From Uliginosibacterium gangwonense DSM 18521 (GTDB lineage Bacteria; Pseudomonadota; Gammaproteobacteria; Burkholderiales; Rhodocyclaceae): a DNA stretch of 64,000 bases. This document shows, piece by piece, positions 36,881-45,606 of this stretch (its first letter is position 1; every line of letters begins with the position of its first letter). The position numbers and the translations under genes are program-made. Location of the stretch: positions 1 to 64,000 of the forward strand of contig NZ_KB892841.1 in assembly GCF_000373965.1 (NCBI RefSeq), written 5' to 3'. The notes beneath the pieces are model-generated. The model had not been told where the DNA came from, did not search any database, and was given only the letters and a program-made list of their open reading frames with translations.

Positions 36881-36987
36881 CCCAACGCAGCGAAGCCGTT
36901 TGCAAAAGAGCGTCTGCGCAGGCATAGCCCGATGACTGTGGCACCCTTGAACCCAGCGCCGAGGCCCTTGCGGCAGAAATCCGAAGC

Positions 36988-37830
36988 ATGCTCAGCTATC
37001 GCCATTCCTTTCACGCCGGCAACCACGCCGACGTGCTCAAGCACGCCATCCTGATCCAGTTGCTCAATTACATGGGGCAAAAGGACAAACCCTTCTGGGT
37101 CATCGACACCCATGCAGGGGCAGGCCGCTACTCACTCGAATCCGTACACGCTTCCAAGTTGGAAGAGCACGTTGATGGCATCGCCCGCCTATGGGGGCAT
37201 ACCGATCTCCCCCCCATCCTGGCCGACTATCTGGAAGCCATCCGTGCAGAAAACCCCAATGGGCGCCTACGCTTCTACCCAGGCTCCCCTTGCATCAGTC
37301 AAAGCCTGCTGCGCGAGCAGGATAAGCTGCGGCTGTTTGAACTGCACAGCACCGACCATCAGCTTCTGGCCGAGAACTTTTCGGGGGCGGACAAAAACAC
37401 CATCATCTACGCCGATGATGGCTTTGCCACCCTCAAAGCCCTACTCCCGCCGCCATCCCGACGGGGCCTTGTACTGATCGACCCCTCCTACGAGCTTCGT
37501 GAAGACTACGGCAAAGTCATTCACACCCTGCGTGAAGCCCTGCTGAAGTTTCCCACTGGCACCTATGCCATCTGGTACCCTCAGTTGCCGAAGCTGGAAT
37601 CAGCCCAGCTTCCCAAGCGTCTCAAAGCACTGGGGGCAGAGAGCTGGTTGCACGTCACCCTTACGGTACGCAAGCCCACCGCCAATTTCGGCATGGCCGG
37701 AAGCGGCATGTTCATCATTAACCCACCCTGGACACTGCACGCAGCACTGGAAACCGCCATGCCCCGCCTGCGTGACCTGTTGGCCCAGGATGAACACGCC
37801 AGCTTTACGCTGGAGCAACTCGCCAAGTAA
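36988..37830 (+). CDS. rlmJ: 23S rRNA m6A2030 methyltransferase RlmJ
   Basis: 280 aa, matching RlmJ length. The start MLSYRHSFHAGNHADVLKH is diagnostic, VIDTHAGAGRY is the SAM-binding motif I, and LVLIDPSYELREDY holds the DPPY-like catalytic motif as DPSY, as in E. coli RlmJ. Methylates A2030 of 23S rRNA. Followed by a strong terminator. Confidence 0.94.
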   Translation: MLSYRHSFHAGNHADVLKHAILIQLLNYMGQKDKPFWVIDTHAGAGRYSLESVHASKLEEHVDGIARLWGHTDLPPILADYLEAIRAENPNGRLRFYPGSPCISQSLLREQDKLRLFELHSTDHQLLAENFSGADKNTIIYADDGFATLKALLPPPSRRGLVLIDPSYELREDYGKVIHTLREALLKFPTGTYAIWYPQLPKLESAQLPKRLKALGAESWLHVTLTVRKPTANFGMAGSGMFIINPPWTLHAALETAMPRLRDLLAQDEHASFTLEQLAK

Positions 37831-37889
37831 GCCCAGATACGCCAAACTCCGTCCGCCTTGAATTCCAAATCAATATCCACACAAGGCAT

Positions 37890-37920
37890 ACAAAAAAGCG
37901 CCTCCCAGGCGCTTTTTTGT
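37890..37920. terminator. bidirectional terminator between rlmJ and the solute-binding protein gene
   Basis: ACAAAAAAGCGCCT-ccc-AGGCGCTTTTTTGT: a GC-rich 6 bp core (GCGCCT/AGGCGC) flanked by A and T runs, so it can work on both strands. Confidence 0.88.
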
Positions 37921-37946
37921 CAAACACCGCGCAAATAGCATAAAGC

Positions 37947-38669
37947 CTACTCATGCATACCTTTATTCATGATGGTTTTGTACGTCCCATCCTTCATGAT
38001 GGCTGCCAGCCCGGCATTGAAATCAGCCACTTTCTGTTCATATCCAGTTTTGGCCTTGGAAAAACAGTTGTAAAACTTCATGACTTTCAGCGGTGGAGAC
38101 AAGAAATCGATTTTGTCCGCATCCCCTGGAAACTGGGTTTTGAGGGACTCCAACACAACAGATTTCTTCTCGACAAACAACGGCATACGCTTGGCCAACA
38201 GCTTACGGATGTTGGTGACGTAGTCTGGCGCAGGATCTTTCTTGAAATAGCTTGCCGAATCAAATTCAGGGGTATAGGCGGAACCGCTGATCGTACCAAT
38301 TGTGTAATTTTTCAGATCAGTCAATTGGTTATATGCAACCTGGGTTTCTTTCAATTTGAAAAACACCATTTCCGACTGCCCGACCTGCTCTGAATATTGC
38401 ATCTTCGCAGCACGCTCATCGGTATATTGGGCGCCCAACAAGGCTTCCGCCTCCCCGGTCATCACACCACCCAGGGCACGCCCCCAAGGTTGGAATTCCA
38501 CTTCCACCTGGTAGCCCACCCGTTCGAACGCAGCCTTGGTGATGGCAAGCAGGAAACCGCCTTCCTTCTCCTTGTCAGTCACAAAATGCACCGACTTGGC
38601 CGGGGCGGCAAGCCCCGTACCACAGCTCAACAACATGACCAGCGCAAGCAGGAATCCTCTTTTCGTCAT
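37947..38669 (-). CDS. periplasmic solute-binding protein, family 3-like
   Basis: 240 aa. Signal peptide of about 21 residues (TKRGFLLALVMLLSCGTGLAA). The fold pattern FVTDKEKEGGFLLAITKAAFERVGYQVEVEFQPWGRAL is that of amino-acid-type (SBP_bac_3) binding proteins. The ATG at 38669 has GGAGGAGG upstream. No ABC permease or ATPase is adjacent, so it may be an orphan transport component or a sensor partner. Ligand unknown. Confidence 0.82.
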   Translation of the reverse strand: MTKRGFLLALVMLLSCGTGLAAPAKSVHFVTDKEKEGGFLLAITKAAFERVGYQVEVEFQPWGRALGGVMTGEAEALLGAQYTDERAAKMQYSEQVGQSEMVFFKLKETQVAYNQLTDLKNYTIGTISGSAYTPEFDSASYFKKDPAPDYVTNIRKLLAKRMPLFVEKKSVVLESLKTQFPGDADKIDFLSPPLKVMKFYNCFSKAKTGYEQKVADFNAGLAAIMKDGTYKTIMNKGMHE

Positions 38670-38804
38670 GGCAAACCTCCTCCGGGCAATCCACCGCATG
38701 GCAAGCATACGCATTCACTATAGCCGGGATGAGCTTATTCGCCAGCCCATTGCAGGGCAGCCTTCGTAAGCTTGTGTTGCGCCGTCGTCCAGAATTCCCG
38801 CGCC

Positions 38805-40190
38805 TCAAATCACCCGTGAATACCTGCGTTGCTCACGATCCTGGCGCAAATGCGCATCGAATACCATGGCGACGATACGCACCAGCATGCGCCCCCGCTC
38901 GGTTACGATGATGGCATCCTTGCGCAGTTCCAGCAGCCCGGCTTCGGCAAGGCTTGCCAGTTCCTGCCATTCGGTAGCAAAACGCTCATTGAACGCCTGA
39001 CCGATCTGCGCTTCGATGGCCGGCAGACTCAGTTGGAAATTGCACATCAGCGCCTGGATGATGTGGGCGCGCAGCTTGTCGTCCTCGGTCATTTCCCAGC
39101 CACGCATCACCGGTAGATGCCCATGGTCGATCGCGGTGTAGTAGGCTTCGATGTCGCGCTGGTTCTGGATGAACATTCCATCCACCTGACCGATGGAGGA
39201 AACGCCCAGCCCGAGCATGTCGCACTCGGCATGGGTGGAGTAGCCCTGAAAATTGCGTTGCAGCCCCCCTTGTTGCTGAGCCAGCGCAAGCTCGTTGTCG
39301 GGCCGGGCAAAGTGGTCCATGCCGATGAACACGTAACCGGCCTGCCCCAGCTTGTCGATCGCCATGGCCAGGATAGCGAGTTTCTCTTCCGGTGCAGGCA
39401 AATCTTCCGCATTGATCCGCCGCTGCGGCATGAAGCGCGTGGGCAGATGCGCGTAGTTGTAGAGCGACAGGCGATCCGGCTGCATGGCGAGCACGGTATC
39501 CAGGGTCTTGCCAAAGCGCTCCAGGGTCTGGAAGGGCAAACCGTAGATCAGATCCACACTCACCGAGGCAAAACCATTGGCGCGTGCGGCATCCATCACC
39601 ACGGCGGTTTCCGCCACAGTCTGGATACGGTTGACCGCCTGCTGCACCTGCGGATCAAAATCCTGAATGCCGATGCTCATGCGGTTAAAGCCTTCACGGG
39701 CCAGCAAGGCTACGTTGTCGGCAGAAACCTTGCGCGGATCAATCTCGATGGAGTATTCCCCGCCTTCGAGCAGATTGAAGCGGGCACGGATGCTCGTCAT
39801 CAGGCGCACGATCTCTTCGGGCTGGAGGAAGGTGGGGGTGCCGCCGCCCCAATGCATCTGCGACACCGCCTGCCCCAGCCCCAACGACTGGGTGGCCAGA
39901 TCCATCTCACGCGCCAGGTAATCCAGGTAGCGTGCACTCAGGCTGCGATCCTTGGTAATGATCTTGTTGCAGCCGCAGTAGTAACAGATGGTGTTGCAGA
40001 AGGGGATGTGGACATAAAGCGACAGCGGTACCTGACGTCCCTTTTGAACACTTCGAGCCAATCGGGCAGCGGCTGCCTGTGGTCCTACCGCGTCGGTAAA
40101 CCGGTCTGCGGTGGGGTAAGAGGTATAGCGTGGGCCGGGAACATCAAATCGGCGGATGAGGTCCAGGTCGAACAAAATGGCTTGGCGCAT
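38805..40190 (-). CDS. hemN: oxygen-independent coproporphyrinogen III oxidase
   Basis: 461 aa, the length of true HemN. Radical SAM enzyme converting coproporphyrinogen III to protoporphyrinogen IX without oxygen. Cluster motif CNTICYYCGC (CxxxCxxC) lies in YVHIPFCNTICYYCGCNK, the start MRQAILFDLDLIRRFDVPGPRYTSYPTADRF is typical, and GGGTPTFL follows. A FNR-type box 53-66 bp upstream of the start fits a class II FNR-activated promoter. Confidence 0.95.
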   Translation of the reverse strand: MRQAILFDLDLIRRFDVPGPRYTSYPTADRFTDAVGPQAAAARLARSVQKGRQVPLSLYVHIPFCNTICYYCGCNKIITKDRSLSARYLDYLAREMDLATQSLGLGQAVSQMHWGGGTPTFLQPEEIVRLMTSIRARFNLLEGGEYSIEIDPRKVSADNVALLAREGFNRMSIGIQDFDPQVQQAVNRIQTVAETAVVMDAARANGFASVSVDLIYGLPFQTLERFGKTLDTVLAMQPDRLSLYNYAHLPTRFMPQRRINAEDLPAPEEKLAILAMAIDKLGQAGYVFIGMDHFARPDNELALAQQQGGLQRNFQGYSTHAECDMLGLGVSSIGQVDGMFIQNQRDIEAYYTAIDHGHLPVMRGWEMTEDDKLRAHIIQALMCNFQLSLPAIEAQIGQAFNERFATEWQELASLAEAGLLELRKDAIIVTERGRMLVRIVAMVFDAHLRQDREQRRYSRVI

Positions 40191-40242
40191 GGTGGTTTCC
40201 AAGGCTAACAAAAAAACATCGCAGAGATACTCTCCAATTACG

Positions 40243-40256
40243 TTGATGTTGGTCAA
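40243..40256. promoter_or_regulatory. FNR box between hemN and fnr
   Basis: TTGATGTTGGTCAA matches TTGAT-N4-ATCAA at 9 of 10 positions. Read toward hemN it is TTGACCAACATCAA with GATGTT 22 bp downstream, the spacing of class II FNR promoters; the start point would be about 18 bp before the hemN ATG. Read toward fnr it would sit over or near the promoter, compatible with autoregulation. Confidence 0.7.
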
Positions 40257-40278
40257 TAGGCGAGGTAAACTATTAATC

Positions 40279-41016
40279 GTGGACCCGAAATTTCCGAATT
40301 CTCTGACTTCAAACAATCTTCGCGTGGCGTGCGCCCAGTGCAGCCTGCGAGAGTTGTGTCTGGCTGTCGGCCTGGACGATGATGATCTGCACAAGCTTGA
40401 TGACTTCGTCACCCGACGAAAACTCAAGCGTGGGCAGCAGTTATATCGTGCTGGCGACCCCTTTGAAGCACTTTACGCAATCCGTACCGGATTCTTCAAG
40501 ACTGACATCCTCACTGAGGAAGGCTTGGAGCAGGTGACGGGTTTTCATATGGCAGGCGAAATCATCGGCATGGACGGGATCAGCAATGATCACCATGTAT
40601 GCAATGCGACCGCGCTGGAAGACAGCGAGATCTGCATCATGCCGTATGACCAGCTCGAAGAGCTTTCGCGCCACATCAAATCCCTGCAGCAGCAGTTCCA
40701 CAAGTTCATGAGCCGCGAGATCGTGCGCGACCAGAGCCTAATGATCCTGCTCGGCTCGATGCGTGCAGAGGAGCGGATTGCGGCCTTCCTGCTCAATCTT
40801 TCGCAACGGATGCGGGTGAGGGGCTATTCAGCTTCCGAATTCCACCTGCGGATGACGCGCGAGGAAATCGGCTCCTACCTGGGCCTGAAGCTGGAAACGG
40901 TGAGCCGTGCCTTCTCCAAATTCCATGATGAGGGTTTGATCGGTGTGCAGCAAAAGTACATCCGTATCCTCGACAGCGATGGTTTGAAGGCGCTACTCAA
41001 CCACACCCCCACCTGA
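40279..41016 (+). CDS. fnr: FNR-type oxygen-responsive transcriptional regulator
   Basis: 245 aa from a GTG start; an ATG at 40246, inside the FNR box, is an alternative. Three N-terminal cysteines (C18, C21, C27 in CAQCSLRELC) and the central C108 bind an oxygen-labile [4Fe-4S] cluster. A cyclic-nucleotide-binding fold is followed by a Crp-type helix-turn-helix with the FNR recognition helix LKLETVSRAFSKF, whose E-SR residues read TTGAT half-sites. It likely controls hemN and the cco genes. Terminated by the hairpin at 41038. Confidence 0.95.
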   Translation: MDPKFPNSLTSNNLRVACAQCSLRELCLAVGLDDDDLHKLDDFVTRRKLKRGQQLYRAGDPFEALYAIRTGFFKTDILTEEGLEQVTGFHMAGEIIGMDGISNDHHVCNATALEDSEICIMPYDQLEELSRHIKSLQQQFHKFMSREIVRDQSLMILLGSMRAEERIAAFLLNLSQRMRVRGYSASEFHLRMTREEIGSYLGLKLETVSRAFSKFHDEGLIGVQQKYIRILDSDGLKALLNHTPT

Positions 41017-41037
41017 TCCAGCTTGGCGGGAACAGTC

Positions 41038-41068
41038 AAAAAAGCCACGCAATCTGCGTGGCTTTTTG
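41038..41068. terminator. bidirectional terminator between fnr and phaC
   Basis: AAAAAGCCACGC-aatct-GCGTGGCTTTTT: a 7 bp GC-rich stem core flanked by A and T runs, between convergent genes. Confidence 0.9.
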
Positions 41069-41072
41069 TGTT

Positions 41073-42803
41073 TCACGGCTCCAGCACATACTCCCCTGGC
41101 GCCGCAGCCAACACCTTGGGGGCCAAGACTTCAGGTGCGGCGCGCTGTGCGCCTGAGCTGGCATCCAGCCACTTCACCCAGTCGGGCCACCAGGAGCCTG
41201 CAAGCCACTCGCAACGGGATTGCCATTTGTCCGGCGTATCGGTGCGATGCGCCTCGCCCGCCAGGAAGCGGCGCTTGGGTGGATCAACCACAGGGTTGAT
41301 GATCCCCAGAATATGGCCGGAACTCGACAGCACGAACCGCTTGTTGCCATGCGCAAAGTTGGCGATGCGGAACGCCTGCCGCCAGGGCGCGATATGGTCG
41401 TCCTCTGCCCCCACGGCGTAGAGGGGCTGCTGGATACGCTCCAGATCAATGGGCTGCCCTGCCACCGTCAGCCCGTCGCGTTCAATCAGCCGGTTGTGCA
41501 GGTAGAGTTCGCGCAGATACCACGAATGCATCACCGCAGGCATCCGCGTGGTATCCATATTCCAGTACAGCACATCAAAGGGAGGCGGTTTTTCACCCAG
41601 CAGATACCCGTGCACGTAGTAATGCCAGATCAGGCTGTTGGAACGCAGCAGGCGGAAGGCAGAGGCCATCTCCTTGCCATCCAGCACACCTTTGCGAAGC
41701 ATGGCGTCACTGAGGTAATTCACGCTGCCCTCGTCGATGAATACCTCAATATCGCCGGGTTTGGAAAAATCGGTCAGCGTGGTAAACAGAGTCCAACTGG
41801 CCACAGGCTGTTTGTCGGCGGCATACGCCCTGCTCGCCCAGGCCATGTAGATCGCCAGCGCGGTGCCACCGATGCAGTAGCCCACGGCATTGACCTGGGG
41901 CGAGTCTGTCAGGCTCTGCGCTGTACGCACGGCAAAATCAACACCATCACGGATGTAGTCGTCAAAACTCGCATCCTTCATCTCCACACCGGGATTTTTC
42001 CAACTGGTGAGGAAAACATCAAAGCCTTGCTCCAGCAGATAACGGATCAGGCTCTTCTTGGGCACGAGATCCAGCACATAGAATTTGTTGATCCAAGGGG
42101 TCACGATCAACAACGGCGTGGCCCTCACCTTGGCCTGCACAGGGCGGTAACGGATGATCTCGACCAGCGCATTGCGCGCCACCACTGCGCCTGGCGTGGT
42201 CGCCAGATTTTCGCCCACCTTGAAATCCTTGGGATTGGTCATCCGGATATCCCCGGCGAGCAGATCCTCGTAAAAATTCTGCCATCCCTCGGCCAGACTT
42301 TTGCCTTGGGTTTCTGCACATTTGCGCTGAGCGGTCGGATTGGTCCAGAAAAAATTGGTGGGCGCCACCGCATTCAGATATTTCCGCCACCAAAAGGCTG
42401 CGCGGCGCCGCTCCTTGCCGGAAAGGCCGGGCGTCTCATACAACATATCCTGGATGTGGTGGGTGATCAGCAGATACCACTCCTTGGTGATATCCCAGGT
42501 CGCCTGCTCTGTCCACACGGGGTCACTGAAGCGGGTGTCATCCGGCTGCGGGGTCACCGGGCCCTGGCTGGGAATCCCCATCACCCTTCTGGCCGAATGG
42601 GCCGAAAGCGCCATCGCGTCACGCGAGAACCCTATCATTTCCTCAAGCAGTTCCTGAGGATGCAACCACCATGCAGCCTGCGCATGCAGCAAAGGAGCCA
42701 ATACCCCCATAGGGTCAAGCGCAGCGGCAATCCGCTCCCGCATATGTCGGTACGATGACGCGGGGGGTAGCAAATCGCTCTTTTTATTTGCGGCGTTCAT
42801 CAT
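41073..42803 (-). CDS. phaC: class I polyhydroxyalkanoate synthase PhaC
   Basis: 576 aa from the ATG at 42803 (GAGGA 5 bp upstream). Polymerises hydroxyacyl-CoA to PHA granules. The lipase-like box is GYCIGG with the catalytic Cys near residue 310; the Asp is in AEDDHIAPW and the His in SSGHILGIINP. PWINKFYVLDL and NPTAQRKCAETQG are typical for class I. No phaA, phaB or phasin gene is recognisable next to it. A 223 bp gap separates it from the divergent usp gene. Confidence 0.94.
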   Translation of the reverse strand: MMNAANKKSDLLPPASSYRHMRERIAAALDPMGVLAPLLHAQAAWWLHPQELLEEMIGFSRDAMALSAHSARRVMGIPSQGPVTPQPDDTRFSDPVWTEQATWDITKEWYLLITHHIQDMLYETPGLSGKERRRAAFWWRKYLNAVAPTNFFWTNPTAQRKCAETQGKSLAEGWQNFYEDLLAGDIRMTNPKDFKVGENLATTPGAVVARNALVEIIRYRPVQAKVRATPLLIVTPWINKFYVLDLVPKKSLIRYLLEQGFDVFLTSWKNPGVEMKDASFDDYIRDGVDFAVRTAQSLTDSPQVNAVGYCIGGTALAIYMAWASRAYAADKQPVASWTLFTTLTDFSKPGDIEVFIDEGSVNYLSDAMLRKGVLDGKEMASAFRLLRSNSLIWHYYVHGYLLGEKPPPFDVLYWNMDTTRMPAVMHSWYLRELYLHNRLIERDGLTVAGQPIDLERIQQPLYAVGAEDDHIAPWRQAFRIANFAHGNKRFVLSSSGHILGIINPVVDPPKRRFLAGEAHRTDTPDKWQSRCEWLAGSWWPDWVKWLDASSGAQRAAPEVLAPKVLAAAPGEYVLEP

Positions 42804-43026
42804 GTATATCCTCATGGAAAGGCATAGAATGAAATCAGGCCGATAAAAACGCGGCAGAGCGCCGCAAGGGCGCCAGATCATGATTCGTGTCTTTGGCGGA
42901 CGCTCTACACATGATAGATGAGGCGTACAGAAAACTTCTCGGGCTTGCCCGTAAGGGGTTCGCCAAGCAGTTTTCGACATGCCTGGACACCGCAGGGTTT
43001 TATTAAAAACAGAACAGGAGACGCAT

Positions 43027-43470
43027 ATGTTCAAGCATCTGTTGATTCCAACTGACGGGTCGGAACTGTCACAACAAGCCACACAGAAAGGCGTGGAGTT
43101 TGCCGCAGTGGTGGGCGCCCGGATTACCTTCCTGTATGTGCAACCTGATTTTCCGCTCCCTTTGGCTGGCGAAGGCATCATGCTGGCGCCAGAAAGCCGT
43201 GATGAATTCACGCGTGGCACCCGGGAACAGGCAGAACTGATCCTGAAAACTGCCGCAGACTGTGCCGCCAAGGCAGGCGTCACGGCCCAGACGCGCACCA
43301 TCGTCTGCGATGTTCCCTATGAGGTGATTATCCAGACAGCGGAAGCGGAGGGCTGCGATCTGGTCTTCATGGCCTCTCACGGGCGACGTGGTCTGGCTGG
43401 CCTGCTATTGGGGTCGGAGACACACAAGGTGCTCACCCACTGCAAGATTCCGGTGCTGGTCTGCCGTTGA
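43027..43470 (+). CDS. universal stress protein (UspA family)
   Basis: 147 aa single Usp domain. MFKHLLIPTDGSELSQQA forms the N-terminal strand and the C-terminal SHGRRGLAGLLLGSETHKVL gives the ATP-binding G2xG9xG(S/T) motif. GGAG lies before the ATG at 43027. Its position between phaC and the cbb3 cluster is compatible with a low-oxygen stress role, but no FNR box was found in its upstream gap. Confidence 0.92.
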   Translation: MFKHLLIPTDGSELSQQATQKGVEFAAVVGARITFLYVQPDFPLPLAGEGIMLAPESRDEFTRGTREQAELILKTAADCAAKAGVTAQTRTIVCDVPYEVIIQTAEAEGCDLVFMASHGRRGLAGLLLGSETHKVLTHCKIPVLVCR

Positions 43471-43497
43471 GTTCTTCACTGAGGCCTGCCAATGAAA

Positions 43498-43530
43498 AAC
43501 GCCCCGGCAATGATCTATCGCCGGGGCGTT
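43498..43530. terminator. terminator between usp and ccoH
   Basis: AACGCCCCGGC...GCCGGGGCGTT is an 11 bp perfect stem. Five Ts follow on the minus strand (end of the ccoGH transcript); the plus side has only TT, so it works best for the minus strand. Confidence 0.8.
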
Positions 43531-43560
43531 ACTGCCGGAGGCAGCTAGAAAGCTGAAGTT

Positions 43561-44082
43561 CTAAGGGTCGGTTACCGCTTCCATATGCTGAATTTCCAGC
43601 TCGCCGGTAAACGGCATTTTCACCGCGCCCACCACTCGCCATTGCCCGGCGAGGTCCTCGACTGACACATTCCAGCGCCCGGCCGGCATAGCTGCCAGCT
43701 TGCCTTCGTAACCCTCGGCGCCACGCTTGAGGGTCACAATCTGGTCGGCCCCCGCCCGCGTTGGATGAATCCAGTGCATTTGCAGGGTGTCCGGCAAGTC
43801 AGTCTTGGTATCAGTCCTGATCCGCATCTGCAGCATACCTTCACGCAGACTCACAAAAGCGTGTATGCCCTTTTGTTTGGCAAGCTCATCACGCTCCAGC
43901 GATTTGTTGATGGCCAAGCCCTGTTTATAGTAATCGTCGGAAACGACACCGTCATCCGTCTGAAGGGCAATAAACAGGGTCACAAAACTTGCAATCACCA
44001 CAATGCCGGGCAGGCCGAACAGAATCCAGGGCCACGGCTCCCGATACCAGGGGCGTTTGCTATCCATGGTGGGGTTCAACAT
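43561..44082 (-). CDS. ccoH: cytochrome cbb3 oxidase accessory protein CcoH/FixH
   Basis: 173 aa. One N-terminal transmembrane helix (about 17-40), the DDYYKQGLAIN motif that marks FixH, and a periplasmic beta-rich domain. CcoH assists assembly and stability of cbb3 oxidase. GAGAGG lies before the ATG. It follows ccoG by 17 bp in the same transcript. Confidence 0.9.
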   Translation of the reverse strand: MLNPTMDSKRPWYREPWPWILFGLPGIVVIASFVTLFIALQTDDGVVSDDYYKQGLAINKSLERDELAKQKGIHAFVSLREGMLQMRIRTDTKTDLPDTLQMHWIHPTRAGADQIVTLKRGAEGYEGKLAAMPAGRWNVSVEDLAGQWRVVGAVKMPFTGELEIQHMEAVTDP

Positions 44083-44099
44083 AACAATTCCTCTCTTGC

Positions 44100-45485
44100 T
44101 CAGGGCGCAATAAATACGGCTTTTTCATGCACACCCAGCTTCTCGCCGTCAGCGCTGTCGACGCGGAAGTAAATGGTATGGGAGCCTTTTTTCAGGTTTT
44201 CCATCGGCACGCGTACCCGTATCGTGGCAACCTTGTTGTCCGTTGCAGGCAGGGTGAATTCACTGCGGCCATCCAGGCTGATGCCATCCATGCCTTCCAC
44301 GCTGACCTTCACATGGCGGATCTGCTCGCCTGCATTCATCAGTTGCAGGATGTAGACGTTCTCAATGAGTTCCCCCTCCACTTCCCGGCTCAGGATGGTG
44401 CGATCTTTGATGACATCTAGGCGAACCTCGGTACGGGTCGCCAGACTCCAGGCAAATGCCAAACAGATAGCACACAGCACAAAGGTGTAGAGCAGAATGC
44501 GTGGGCGCAGCACATGCTGGATGATGTCCTTGGTGCCCCAGTGTTTTTCCACGGCATTTTCCGTGGAGTAACGCACCAGCCCACGCGGCCGCCCCACCTT
44601 GTCCATCACCTGATCGCAGGCATCAATACAGGCAGCACAGCCGATGCATTCGTACTGCAGGCCCTTGCGGATGTCGATACCCGTCGGGCAGACCTGCACA
44701 CAAATACCGCAATCCACACAGTCGCCCAGCCCCAGTGCTTTCAGATCGGCCCCTTTTTTACTGGCCCCACGTGGCTCACCACGCTCTTCGTCGTAGGTGA
44801 TCACCAGCGTATCCGGATCAAACATCACGCTCTGGAAACGAGCATAGGGACACATGTACTTGCAGACCTGCTCACGCATCACCCCTGCCATCAGGTAGGT
44901 GAAGCCGCTGTAGAACACGACCCAGAAGGTCTCCCAGCCAGAAAGGTTGAAATGCACCAGCCCGGCCAGAACGTTATGGATCGGGGTGAAATACCCGACG
45001 AAGGTAATGCCGGTCCAAGCGGAGAACAGTATCCAGACCAGATACTTGAGGGACTTGAGCGCGTATTTATACAGGCTGCCAGACTGGGCATCGAGCTTCA
45101 TGCGGCGCGCACGATCCCCCTCGATGAGCCGCTCGAACCACAGAAAAATCTCGGTATAGACGGTCTGCGGACAGGCATAACCACACCATAGCCGCCCTGC
45201 CACAGCCGTAAACAGAAACAGGGAGTAGGCACAGATGATCAACAGCACCGCCAGGTAGAACACATCCTGCGGCCACAGCACCAAACCAAGGATGTAGAAC
45301 TTGCGTTCGGCAATGTCCAACAACAAGGCCTGCCGACCGTTCCAGGGCAGCCAGCACGCACCGTAGAACACAGCCTGGGTGAGCCAGACCATGGCCCAGC
45401 GCCATTTGGCAAAGATCCCTGAAACAGCACGGGGATAAATTTTCTGTCGGACCTCGTAAAGAGATCCGCCTGCATCCGGTTCCAT
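44100..45485 (-). CDS. ccoG: cytochrome c oxidase accessory protein CcoG (FixG/RdxA family)
   Basis: 461 aa. About five transmembrane helices; two CxxCxxCxxxC [4Fe-4S] ferredoxin motifs (CVDCGICVQVCPTG and CIGCAACIDACD, around residues 245-290); C-terminal Ig-like periplasmic domain. CcoG is a cupric reductase needed for copper delivery to cbb3 oxidase. It lies after the terminator that ends ccoNOQP, so it likely has its own promoter in the 74 bp before it, though none stands out. CAGGAGAGAG is its ribosome site. Confidence 0.93.
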   Translation of the reverse strand: MEPDAGGSLYEVRQKIYPRAVSGIFAKWRWAMVWLTQAVFYGACWLPWNGRQALLLDIAERKFYILGLVLWPQDVFYLAVLLIICAYSLFLFTAVAGRLWCGYACPQTVYTEIFLWFERLIEGDRARRMKLDAQSGSLYKYALKSLKYLVWILFSAWTGITFVGYFTPIHNVLAGLVHFNLSGWETFWVVFYSGFTYLMAGVMREQVCKYMCPYARFQSVMFDPDTLVITYDEERGEPRGASKKGADLKALGLGDCVDCGICVQVCPTGIDIRKGLQYECIGCAACIDACDQVMDKVGRPRGLVRYSTENAVEKHWGTKDIIQHVLRPRILLYTFVLCAICLAFAWSLATRTEVRLDVIKDRTILSREVEGELIENVYILQLMNAGEQIRHVKVSVEGMDGISLDGRSEFTLPATDNKVATIRVRVPMENLKKGSHTIYFRVDSADGEKLGVHEKAVFIAP

Positions 45486-45559
45486 GACTACTCTCTCCTG
45501 ACACCAATTGGGGTTGGCTTGTTATTTTCAGGCAGAACACAAATCAGCCCGCCAAAAAA

Positions 45560-45592
45560 CAACAAGGCGACAAAACCGCTGTCGCCTTGTTG
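45560..45592 (-). terminator. intrinsic terminator of the ccoNOQP transcript
   Basis: On the minus strand CAACAAGGCGACA...TGTCGCCTTGTTG is a perfect 13 bp stem followed by GTTTTTTGG. It lies 15 bp after the ccoP stop and separates ccoNOQP from ccoGH. Confidence 0.88.
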
Positions 45593-45606
45593 GATGTGTT
45601 ACTGCA

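Noticed and set aside
41220..42758. 512-codon open frame on the plus strand opposite phaC
   Set aside because: A shadow of phaC, with His/Gln/Arg-rich composition and no recognisable domain.
42804..43026. FNR box between phaC and usp
   Set aside because: Only half-site-like TGAT stretches were seen; none reaches the two-arm consensus with 4 bp spacing.
45486..45559. FNR box upstream of ccoG
   Set aside because: No TTGAT-N4-ATCAA-like dyad was found; ccoG may use another promoter or read-through.
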